From Neopestalotiopsis rosae (taxonomy: Eukaryota; Ascomycota; Sordariomycetes; Amphisphaeriales; Sporocadaceae): a DNA stretch of 64,000 nucleotides. The translations under genes were made by a program, and so were the position numbers. The stretch's first letter is position 1. Every line of letters starts with the position of its first letter. Positions 44,942 to 55,141 of the stretch are shown here, in pieces. The stretch covers positions 3,410,001 to 3,474,000 of the forward strand of contig JALGAS010000003.1 of NCBI GenBank assembly GCA_023078685.1, written 5' to 3'. The notes below the pieces were generated by a model. That model ran no database searches, was not told where the DNA came from, and saw nothing but the letters and a program-made list of their open reading frames with translations.

Positions 44942-47900
44942 ATGGCTCCCAAGACCATGACCTCTAACGAGGTCTATCTCCTTCCTCTGAAGGACAATGG
45001 TGCTCCCGATGTGCCCGGCGAATATATCTATCTGGCAACAAAATCACAGGCTCCTATTACTATCCGATTCACCATTGAAGGCACATCTTCTATATGTCGG
45101 CAAGGTAGCCTTTGGGTCAATATTCCGGAGCAAGGCTCGCCTTTCAAGAGAGATTCTTTCCGGGAATACAAGTAGGATACGCATCTCTTGCTCTCTGTAG
45201 ACACAGACTAACACGCATCAGACTTGTTCCTGATTTCAACCGAACGCTCGAAATCTCGATTCCTATCCACGATGCTGGCGCTTTCGCCTACTATGTCACC
45301 TATGCCGAGCTCCCCGAGCTGACGACCGAGCTTGATGCCAACAAATTGACCTCTTCCGAAAAGAAGCAGTCACCACTTTATTACATTGATGTGGCGCCGC
45401 GCTTGTCCCTCGACGGCAGGCCCCTGCCCCTGCCTGCCTTGTCCTTGTTCTCGGTGATCAGCAAGTTCATGGGCAAATATCCCACTGATTGGGAAAGACA
45501 TCTGCGCGGAATCAGCGACAGAGGCTACAATATGATCCATTTTACACCACTCCAGGTTCGTGGAGATTCAAACTCGCCATACAGTCTTTACGATCAGCTT
45601 GGCTGGGATCCCGACTGTTTTCCCAACGGAGAGTCAGATGTCCAAAAGATGGTGGCTAGTTTGGAGAAGAACCATGGCCTGCTCAGTCTTACGGACATTG
45701 TGCTTAACCACACTGCCAATAACACCAAGTGGCTAGAGGAGCACCCTGATGCTGGTTACAATTTGACCACTGCTCCATGGTTAGAATCAGCCTATATTCT
45801 CGACACCAAGCTTCTTGAATTCGGTTTCAAGCTTGAGGAGCTCGGCTACCCGAGTGAGTTCAAGTCAGTCGATGATCTTGAAAAGGTCATGGATGGTATC
45901 AAGAAACACGTCGTTGCCGAAATCCGTCTCTGGGAGTACTATGCACTCAATGTCGACCGGGATGTGGATGCTGCCGTTGAGGCGTGGGCCGCGGGCATGA
46001 CAGCGGCCGACGGTGATCTTGACCATCTCAAGAATGCTAGCCTCAAAGACCAAGCTGTTTATTTGCTCGACAACGCCCTTTTGAACAATGATCGCTTGGG
46101 CGAACGTTTCCGACGACGCATCGACCCCCAAGTGGCGGCTGCGTTGGCTGCCACATTGTTTGGCAAGTATCGTGGAGAAAATGATGAGTCTACAATTCGC
46201 GCCAAGCTTGTTGAAATACTTGACACCGCAAATGTCCGGTTTTATGACGAGTATGACAAGGAGATTGGAGAGATTCTTCAACAGCTCTTCAATCGCATCA
46301 AATATGTTCGCATTGACGATCACGGCCCGAAACTTGGACCCGTGACCCAAAAGGATCCTCTGATCGAATCTTACTTCACCAGATTGCCCCAGAACGAGGC
46401 CACTTCAAAGCACAAGAAGCAGGACTTGGTGCTGGTAAACAATGGTTGGGTCTGGGCTGGAAACGCCCTGGTTGACAATGCCGGCCCCAACTCCAGAGTT
46501 TACCTTCGCCGCGAAGTGATCGTTTGGGGCGACTGTGTAAAGCTTCGATATGGCAGTGGGCCGGAGGACAGCCCCTTCCTGTGGGAGTACATGACCAAGT
46601 ACGCACGTATGCTGGCCAAGTACTTTGCGGGATTCCGTATTGACAACTGCCACTCTACCCCCATCCACGTGGCTGAACACATCCTCGATGAAGCTCGCCG
46701 CGTGAGACCCAACCTCTACGTTGTGGCTGAACTTTTCACCGGATCCGAGGAGATGGACTATGTTTTCGTGAAGAGACTCGGTATTAGCGCGCTGATCCGC
46801 GAGGCGATGCAAGCCTGGAGCACTGCAGAGATGAGCAGACTTGTTCACCGTCATGGTGGCCGCCCAATTGGATCCTTTGAGGTGAATGACGTCTCCAAGA
46901 CGGGTTCGCAAAACCCAGGAAGTCCTCCTACTAGTCCGGGTGTCAATGGGGCCACCACACGCGAAATCGTGAGGCGCATCCAAGCAGTGCCTATTCAAGC
47001 CCTTTTCATGGATTGCACACACGATAACGAAGTCCCCGCGCAGAAGAGAGACGCCCGTGACACTCTTCCCAACGCAGCTTTGGTCAGCATGTGCTCTAGT
47101 GCTACTGGCAGTGTCATGGGTTACGATGAGATCTACCCGAAGCTCGTGGATTTGGTCAACGAGACAAGGCTGTATACATCGGAGTCCTCGGAAAAGGCAG
47201 TCAAGGTCGGCGGCGGCAAGGGAGGCATTGGCGGCGTGAAGAAGTTGCTCAACCAAATCCACACTCTGATGGGCATGGATGGCTACGATGAGACTCACAT
47301 TCATCATGAAGACCAGTATGTCACAGTGCACAGAGTGCACCCAGAGTCGAGAAAGGGATACTTCCTCATTGCCCACACTGCTTATCCGGGTTATGGCAAC
47401 GGTAATGGAGCTTTCAACGCTGTACATCTTGGCGGTACCAAAGCCCGGCATCTGGGAAGCTGGATGCTCGAGGTGGAAGCCGATGAACAAACTCAGAAGA
47501 CTGTGCTTGAAGACAAGAAGTACCTCAAGGGTCTGCCCAGCCGCGTAGTTGACGTGCCCGGCATTCGCATGGAAGTCAAGGGCGATGAGACCATCATCAC
47601 TGTCCGCGACAAGTTTCCTCCAGGTTCCATTGCTCTTTTCGAGACCTGGATCCCTGCTGCTGAGCACTCAGTTGGTTTGGACAATTATGTCACATCGGGA
47701 GCAAAGGCTGCCATGTCCGAGCTCGACTTGGTGGATCTCAACTTCCTCCTCTTCCGCTGTGATGCCGAGGAGCGTGACGGAAGTGATGGCAAAGACGGAG
47801 CTTACGAGATTCCTGGACATGGCAAGACAATCTATGCCGGTCTTCAGGGCTGGTGGAGTATCTTGAAAGACGTCATCAAGGACAACAACCTCGCTCACCC

Positions 47901-49629
47901 TCTCTGCCAGCATTTGCGTGACGGACAGTGGGCTTTGGACTACACTGTTGGTCGCCTGGAGAGGGCTAGCCAACAACCCCACTGGAAAGGTCTTTCCACG
48001 CCAGCATCGTGGCTGAGAGAGCGTTTTGATGCGATTCGCAAGATTCCAAGCTTTTTGTTGCCCAGATACTTTGCCTTGGTTATCCGAACCGCGTACAAGG
48101 CAGCATGGGAACGGAGTCTTGAGCTGATGAACGAGAACACACGCGACGGGCAATGGTTCCTCCAGAGCCTGGCCATGGTAAGCGTCCAGCAGACCGGAAT
48201 TGTCAAGTCGGGATCGCTGTGGCCTTCCAAGCTGGTCCCTTCCCTGGCTGCAGGTTTGCCCCATTTCGCTGTCGAGTGGGCTCGCTGCTGGGGACGCGAT
48301 GTCTTCATCTCTCTGCGCGGACTTTACTTAGGTACAGGTCGCTTTGAGGAGGCTGCAGAGCACATCTTTGCTTTTGCTAGCGTACTCAAGCACGGAATGA
48401 TTCCCAATCTCTTGAGCAGCGGAAATCTGCCAAGATACAACAGCAGAGATTCCGTGTGGTTCTTCTTGCAAACGATTCAAGACTATGTTCGCTTCGCCCC
48501 GAATGGAATCGATTTCCTGAAGCGCAAGGTCAAGCGCCGTTTCTTGCCATATGATGATACCTGGTTCCCTTCGGATGATCCCCGCGCCTACTCCACAGAG
48601 AGCATCATCCACGACGTGATTCAGGAAGCTTTGCAACGCCATGCCTCTGGAATGAAGTTCCGCGAAGCCAATGCCGGCCCCAGTATCGACTCGCAGATGC
48701 GTGACGAGGGTTTCAACATTGAGATCAATGTAGACTGGTCCAATGGCATCATCTTTGGTGGCAACCAGTTCAATTGTGGAACATGGATGGACAAGATGGG
48801 TGAAAGCGAGAAGGCAAACTCCAAGGGCATTCCGGGAACGCCAAGAGACGGTGCTGCCATCGAGATCACTGGTCTGCTCTACAGCACCTTGAGATGGGTT
48901 GCCAAGCTTGCCTCCGAAGGCAAGTACCCCTACAAGGGAGTGAAGAAGCCCGACGGCTCCGAGATTACCTTTGCCGAGTGGGCCGACCTCCTCAAGTCAA
49001 GCTTCGAATACAGCTACTACGTACCTAACGACCCAGCAGAGGACAGCAAGTATGCCGTCAACTCGCAAATCGTCAACCGCAGAGGTATCTACAAAGATCT
49101 CTTCCGCTCCGGCAAGGAATATGAAGACTACCAGCTTCGCCCCAACTTTGCCATTGCCATGACGGTTGCTCCTGATCTGTTCGAGCCGTCGCATGCGTGG
49201 GGTGCCCTCATCCTGGCAGACAAGGTCCTCCGCGGCCCAACAGGAATGGCGACATTGGACCCTAGTGATCTGAACTACCGCCCCTACTATGTCAACAGCG
49301 AAGACAGTGATGACTTTGCAACCTCCAAGGGCAGAAACTACCATCAGGGTCCAGAATGGCTCTGGCCGACCGGCTTCTTCCTCCGCGCTTTGTTGAGGTT
49401 TGATCTTGAGCGTCGCCAGGGTAGCTCAGAGGGTCGCGTCGAGGCCTTCCAGCAGGTCACGCGGCGTCTCGAAGGCTGCAAGGAAATGATCCAGAGCAGC
49501 CCATGGGCAGGTTTGCAGGAACTCACACAAAAGAATGGCGAATATTGTGGTGACTCGAGTCCCACCCAGGCATGGAGTGCTGGCTGTTTGATAGATCTTT
49601 ACATGGATGCTGCAGAATACTCCATGTGA
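44942..49629 (+). CDS. gdb1: Glycogen debranching enzyme (4-alpha-glucanotransferase / amylo-1,6-glucosidase)
   Basis: This two-activity enzyme shifts maltotriose units from a branch and then hydrolyses the remaining alpha-1,6 glucose, completing glycogen breakdown with phosphorylase. There are two exons, 44942-45171 and 45222-49629. The 50-nt intron has an unusual donor GTAGGA, a GACTAAC-type branch site and a CAG acceptor. The product is 1545 aa, close to yeast Gdb1. The N-terminal transferase half shows LTDIVLNHTANNTKWL, the nucleophile motif FAGFRIDNCHSTP and the acid motif VVAELFTGSEEMDYVFVKRL. The C-terminal glucosidase half shows EWARCWGRDVFISLRGLYLG, YNSRDSVWFFLQTIQDYV and NVDWSNGIIFGGNQFNCGTW. 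The ATG at 44942 (AAGATGG context) starts MAPKTMTSNEVYLLPL. A 420-codon antisense frame within it is a shadow. Confidence 0.97.
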
Positions 49630-50957
49630 TACACTGTTAGCTCAACGGGACATAGATAATACTGTTAGATGGTTCAAGGAAAATGGGTCGTCTTCTAGAG
49701 GCTTAAGAGTGGCTCAATAGGTAGAACCAATTAGGGTTTAGCATGACAGCAAACGAGGTTATGATCAATTGGAGTTATTAGGTTTAACTTGTTTAGCTTT
49801 TGATCAGCGGCGATCCCAAGATAATATAGTCTGTTTCATACACCTCGTATTCATTGTTGAAAGAGCGGCAAGTGTGCTATAAATACTTCAAACATGAATT
49901 AAAAGTTTATACCAATGTCGGAGATCAACTCAATGGTAACTCGATCAATTGATACAGCAAGATTGAATCTTGATATTTCTCTTCGGCCAAAATAAATTAT
50001 TTTGCATCACCTGTCACAAATCTTGTCTTTCGGTATCTAGATAGGAGCCATGGTAGGCAATACAAGCAGACTTTTGTCATGTATATTGAGACATTGTCAG
50101 TTTCCTGATATTATCATACGCTCATCATAGCAAGTGTCTTCTCTTTTTGGGCAGTAATCGCCAGAAGATTGCCGTTGGATCCCAAGGACAACGACAAAGC
50201 TTGAAATACGACATGAGGCTGAAACCAATTTAGCGACACTGAGGCGCCGTGAGAGGCGTCATTGTAAACGTCAGGAACTCTGACGATGGGAAATGAAGAG
50301 GATGAAATCTTCAGCCAAGTCCCAGTATCATGACGAGACGGTGGAGACCGGTGAAGGGCAATGGGATTCTTTCTTTTTTGTTTTTCTTTTTGGCAAGGAG
50401 GCTTGAAGGGCTTCGGCAAAAAAGTCGCACTATAAGACGGGTGGGCTTGTGACGGTACATAGTATGGAGGAGCTTGACGTGATACAAGCTTATTGTCCCG
50501 CTTCGGAGTATTTCCTGTATTGGATCTACTCCTGAGACATGATAAGCCAGAATCCACGTGGGATGATCATATCAAGGAAATAAACTGGAATAGTTAGTTT
50601 CGAAAGAAGTCAAGACGGTTGGGTATCGTGGGGGAGAAAAAAAGGTCAGCCTCATCAGGTGACGGTAATTTCCAACGGATAAGAGCTCTGAAAACATAAG
50701 GGCTTTGTCTAGGAGAGCAAGGAGCTCATCAAGCCACGCTCGAACCGAGGACCGACGATACTAAACAAGCAGATTTCTGCGCACTACTAAGAATAAGAAT
50801 ACGGAAAGGATAGATAATATAAAATAATAATAAGAATATAAAGCCGGTAAGAAATCTTTTTTGGATAAAGCAGTTTGCTCTTTTTTTTTTTTTTTCGATA
50901 AATTTATTAAAATATAAAAAGATTATAACGGGAATAAAGGGAGAGAAAAGTATAAAA

Positions 50958-50994
50958 TCTAGTATATCCGTGCGCAGACTTCTGCTTGGTTATT
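50958..50994 (+). repeat. Dispersed repeat fragment, copy 2
   Basis: Aligns ungapped to 39084-39120 in the same orientation (31 of 37 positions identical; five of six changes are transitions). It follows an AT-rich stretch, as the first copy does. Confidence 0.5.
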
Positions 50995-52390
50995 GTAGAC
51001 ATTGATGACTTCTCTTTCCCTTTCATGTGACCGGTTGAAGAATGGACCAGCCGTCGCAAGCGAGAATTGAGCCGCTAGATCTTTCCCTGCTTCGGGATTA
51101 AATGTCTAAAATGAGTCATGAGTTGTCCTTTCGTTTGCAATAGTCACCATGATAAATAATCTGAAGATGTCCATGGTAGTACTCTGTGCTGATCTCGCGG
51201 TCGAGACTCGTCGGATGAAGTCTATTTGGCAATGAGCACATGCCGTACCGACAGAAAGAGCCCTGTCCTTGGTAACGGACGTTCCAATGTCATGGGTTTC
51301 TGTACACCACACATCATGCGTCTTCCCGTCAAGCATGGGTATTTTCTGCTATCAACCCCTGGTCTGTGTCGCAATGAACTGCCGTCGATCTTTTCCATGC
51401 GCTCCGAGGCCATCGTCTTTTGAATAGTTGCCGGAGAGGAGACGCCATAATCTGATTTTCCTGGCTCGGCTTGGGGCCAACATACGTAACAATGAGGCCA
51501 TTGATGTTGATGGCGAAAAAAATGTCTAACGCGGCCCATCTCGGCGTGCGCGCCCGCACTTGACAAGGCATCTATCACGGTTTTCCATGTCACACTTACT
51601 ACCGTTGGCCGACTCCTTGTCGTCGAAGGTCGTCTCTATAGGGTATTCCATGACTAGCGGGCTGCATCTACCCGTTCCTTGGCATGCGAAAAGCAAGGGG
51701 CCCCCCTCATGCGTCTCGGTGGTGATGGCGGGCTCCAGCCCGGACCAATGAGCTGCTTCCCTCGAGGGCGCCTCTCGCTAAGTGCTGCGGTATCTGGGGA
51801 GGCTCTGAGTTGTCCAAGGCTGGCGTGTGAAAGAAAGACCCCATAAACCAAGGGCAAGAGCTCTAATCTTTGGCAATGTTTCCGCACCAGGCAACCGTAG
51901 CGATACCTTGACACGGAAAAGCGGGAGGACTTTATCTTCTGTCTGCTTGGATGTGACGTTTCACAAGATGTTCCTATACTGACTACCTCGAAGCTTGTAG
52001 GTAGTACATGCCGGCGGGACCAAGAGGATGCGTCTGGGCATATATCATCAAGTAGAAGCACATATCTACGAGGCAGTCAGTCCATGGGCACTAGATTGAG
52101 CCTCTTGACACCTGAAACGAAGATACCGCTCTCCCAAGCTATACGACAAAACAGCTGAAGGTGGCTTACCCCAAAATTCCCATTAAGGTTCAAAATAAGC
52201 AACCCGACGGAAGCCGTATAAGTCTTCAGTGAATTTGGGAAGCCGGAGTCACTTAAGCGAACGCAACCAGGCACTGGAGACAGTCTAGATACTGCTAATG
52301 CCGGGTTCTCGCTGGGAATAATCGGCGCGAAATGGGCGAACAGGAAGAGGAAGAGGTCGAGGTCCACCAATCTCGCGAAATGGGCGGGTG

Positions 52391-52397
52391 TATAAAA
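52391..52397 (+). promoter_or_regulatory. TATA box of the small gene at 52542
   Basis: A perfect TATAAAA lies 151 bp before the ATG and is followed by a C/T-rich leader, the usual arrangement for a strongly expressed fungal gene. Confidence 0.5.
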
Positions 52398-52541
52398 ACA
52401 CCCTGGGATCGCTATCCTGGAGTCCCCCTTTGGACATTCTCAAGCACAGTCTTTCGTCTGGTCTCATCAGCCTTTAGCACTTCGAGAAGAGAGAACTCAT
52501 GACAAGAATTCTCTGACGCACCTCACGATCAATACTTTACC

Positions 52542-52865
52542 ATGTCTCCCTCTAGTAAAAAGTCAAAGAAGGTCTTCAGCAGTTCATCCCGTGAGTGATA
52601 ATCAACAGAATCATTCCTGCATATCCTGATCTGATGCAACACAGATTCTAGCTCCCAAGATACTGGGTCACCTGCCATGGCGGAGCAGTGGGTTCAAAGC
52701 CAAGCCGTGGAGGGTCCCTGGGACAACATCGACTATGCAGCAGGCACATGGCCCGACAATGTGCATGGCAGTGACGCATATGCCGAGTCCCTGGTGGCGA
52801 GTCAGGGCTCTGTGAAGCGTAGCCACAAGCATGAGCACCACAAGAAGAGTGGTAGCAAGAAGTGA
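52542..52865 (+). CDS. Small hypothetical protein, 89 aa, two exons
   Basis: Exon 1 is 52542-52590 and exon 2 is 52645-52865, with a 54-nt intron (GTGAGT donor, ACAG acceptor). The product starts MSPSSKKSKKVFSSSSHSSS, a basic Ser/Lys-rich N-terminus. It continues through an acidic-aromatic middle (AEQWVQSQAVEGPWDNIDYA, then GTWPDNVHGSDAYAESLV) and ends in a very basic His/Lys tail, SVKRSHKHEHHKKSGSKK. There is no signal peptide or membrane segment. The clean splice sites, good frame, TATA box and pyrimidine leader support a real, possibly strongly or conditionally expressed gene. I do not recognise the family. The two basic ends could bind nucleic acid or metal, but that is speculation. Confidence 0.6.
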
Positions 52866-53289
52866 AGCGACTGGCTTGTCTCTGATATCTAAGAAGGGCA
52901 AGAGTCTGACACCAGACTCATCGACAGAGGCATATGATATGCTGCTCTGTCGTGGTCGATTGCTGTATTGGGGTGAATGATGCGGGAATTTCGGGGTCTT
53001 TTTTCATATTAGAATTTTAACGAATATTAGTAAAGATTTTGGTATATCAGATTTACAGAAGGATAAAAGGTTACTATCCAGCCGCTGGTGTGTTGAACCG
53101 AGTGGGCAAAACTCTCCGTATACCATGTTCCTACTAAATCCCCTTCTTCGAGGAATCAAAAAAAATAAAAGAATTACGCTTTCCCTCCCTTATCGTCTCC
53201 TCTCTCTTTCCGTTTTTTACTTGCTATTTCTATTATTATTCTTGGCATGAAAATGTAGAGAAAAAATAAAGAAAAGAAAAGGAATAAAT
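52866..53289. other. 3' flank grading into AT-rich DNA
   Basis: After the small gene the DNA turns AT- and then A/T-homopolymer-rich (about 52990-53060 and 53155-53290), bordering the decayed element that follows. No gene is seen. Confidence 0.5.
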
Positions 53290-54190
53290 ATATTTACTAT
53301 TATGCGAATAGGGAGGCTTTTGCTACGTGGCATCGGTTGTCGAGTCCTGCGGCCTTGCACAGCCGTATGGTCTCAAACGCCCACGATCTGTAGTTCTTGT
53401 CATTGCGCACATCGCTCTGTGAGAACTCTGTGAGCGCTTCAGCCTCGTCACTGAGCTTTTTCAAGGTGCATAAGCGCTTCAGCCTCGTCAACCTTGAAGC
53501 GCTTTTTGTCTTTGGTCGTGCGGCCCAGGTTGTGATACCACGATTGGGCATCTCCCTTCAGGAGTTGGAGGAAACTTGCGGCCACGAGTTCCCGGCGCTC
53601 GGGTGATCCGACGACGTGGTCACGCACTGAGTCCGTGAAAGCATATACATTACGCCAGTGTAGTCGGTGTTTAGTGTAGCTTCATTCACCTCGTTTAAAA
53701 TCTTCCTCGTTGGCGGTGATGAAAACTGTTATTTCGCGTAGACCTGCCCGTAGTTGTACAATCCAGTATACCTGATGTCCAGCCTCTTCGTGAGAGTTTG
53801 TGCCTTGGTCATCATAACCAGACTCCTTATTCCGACGCGGTCCTGCCAAACAGACTCTGATGTGGTCCTAGGAAGTGGTGTGATGTATGTCTGTCTCTTG
53901 ATACTCGCATACTCGCATATAATAGTAATATTCTTTGATATTCGACATAAAAACATTCCATTAATATTTTCAATGAAGAGCCGGATCGGTAGTTGCTAAG
54001 ATTTAATCCTGTTCCTCAAATGCTGGCTCCTGCTCAAGCCAGCGGGGTATTCCGCGCAGGTATCTCTTTTCTTCTTGTTGTCGCCTTTTGGATGCCCTAT
54101 TCACATGGTGACAACCTCGACCTGATCTTCCAAATAGATCTTGGGCCACATTCTTCCCACTCAGGATGAGATCAAAAATGTACAACCACT
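53290..54190 (-). mobile_element. Decayed retroelement-like block (minus strand)
   Basis: Read on the minus strand, several short frames look like pieces of one protein broken by stops and frame changes. At 54185-54003 there is NVAQDLFGRSGRGCHHVNRA and then RYLRGIPRWLEQEPAFEEQD. At about 53870-53729 there is VWQDRVGIRSLVMMTKAQTL and then TKRLDIRYTGLYNYGQVYAK. At about 53650-53440 there is SVRDHVVGSPERRELVAASF followed by LLKGDAQSWYHNLGRTTKDK. The last resembles a retrotransposon Gag segment (a 'GxAxxWY' pattern); that is inference from one motif. A repeated 17-bp word at 53434 and 53474 (40-bp period) marks a small duplication that shifts the frame. A diverged second copy of the middle part lies at 60077-60217 on the other strand. 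Terminal repeats were not found. Confidence 0.4.
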
Positions 54191-54425
54191 TGCAACTCCT
54201 GTTGCGGCTTCCAAGCCGAATGCCAAGTCAGTCCAAGAGTGTCCATCCCCCCGAAACGCCTATAAATGTTGCCACGCGATACGCCGAATTGTTGTAATTG
54301 GCTGGAATGGCAAGTATATGCTGAAAGAAATCAATGTCGCAAAGCTAGCACCGCCGTTTTTGGAGGGTATCAAAGCAGGGGCCGTAAATTCGCCCCGGTA
54401 GATATCAGAAAACTGATACAGCAGA

Positions 54426-55141
54426 TCATGTCCGCTCCTTGACATTCCAGCGCTTCCTTTCCTTCTGAGGCTTCTCAGCTCCGGCTTCTGTGCCTGGGCC
54501 GGACATGAAGAGTCCTGGCTGGTCGCCTGCCCGTGCTCCGGGTCCGACGAGCTTTCCTTGAGCATCAACAGCGACCGTGCTGGGCAGACCCTTTCCAAGC
54601 TCGTACATGCGATCCTTCTTCTTGAGGTACTTGCGTCGCCAAATGCAGGCGCCGATCCAGATGCCACCAATGCCGACCACGACAATCACAATCATGATGA
54701 CCCATTTCCAGTGATTTGACATCCTGTCACGGTGCATGCAATGTTAGCTCCACTTCTTCTGTTTCTATAAGTTATGGGGCACAACTGACCAGTCACCTCC
54801 GCCCGAATTGCTAGAGCCCTTGCTAGAGCTGGTACTGGTTGATGTTGACGAACTATCCGTTCCGGTTGCTGTCGCCGCCGAAGCGCAGAAACTCGTGAAC
54901 CAGCTTTGTATACTGGAGAGGCCATCGGCTTGGGCTGTGCAGGCGGTGTCGCACACACCGGCGGTAGTCGAACTGAAGGGTTGGAGAGCGCTGTAGCTAC
55001 AGAAGCATTGGTCATAGACAACCGCATTCGCGGTTGCTGCAGCTGGCGGCACACAAGCACCATTTGCATCGTAGAGAGGGCCACAACTAGCTGCACATGA
55101 TGGCAGTGTCGAGAAAGGCACTACTGTAGTTGATGGGTCGG
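54426..55141 (-). CDS. Cysteine-rich single-pass membrane protein, 5' exon not found
   Basis: Two minus-strand exons are clear: 55141-54790 and 54723-54426, joined over a 66-nt intron (GTCAGT donor) to read GGGDW then MSNHWKWVIMIV. The first starts at an acceptor after a TACTAAC branch site and opens with DPSTTVVPFSTLPSCAASCG. It contains about ten cysteines in a pattern like small fungal CFEM-type or related extracellular domains (GACVPP, DQCFCSYSALQPF, GVCDTACTAQADGL, SWFTSFC) followed by a Ser/Thr/Gly stalk. The second exon has one membrane helix (VIMIVIVVVGIGGIWIGACI), a basic stop-transfer (WRRKYLKKKDR) and a short cytoplasmic tail. A first exon coding for a signal peptide, ending in G so that it would supply Ala before DPST, is expected upstream, but I could not find an ATG-started hydrophobic stretch. 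It is probably a cell-surface protein of unknown function. Confidence 0.72.

Larger units (their letters stand above)
49630..52541. other. Intergenic with AT-rich patch and repeat fragment
   Basis: About 2.9 kb with no supported gene. Contents are the gdb1 3' flank, a strongly AT-rich stretch at 50810-50960 including a long T run (50881-50895), the second copy of a dispersed 37-bp repeat at 50958, and short mixed frames at 51100-52060. The final 150 bp are the promoter and leader of the small gene at 52542. Confidence 0.45.

Noticed and set aside
46405..47667. 420-codon minus-strand open frame inside gdb1
   Set aside because: Antisense to the debranching enzyme, with no independent features.
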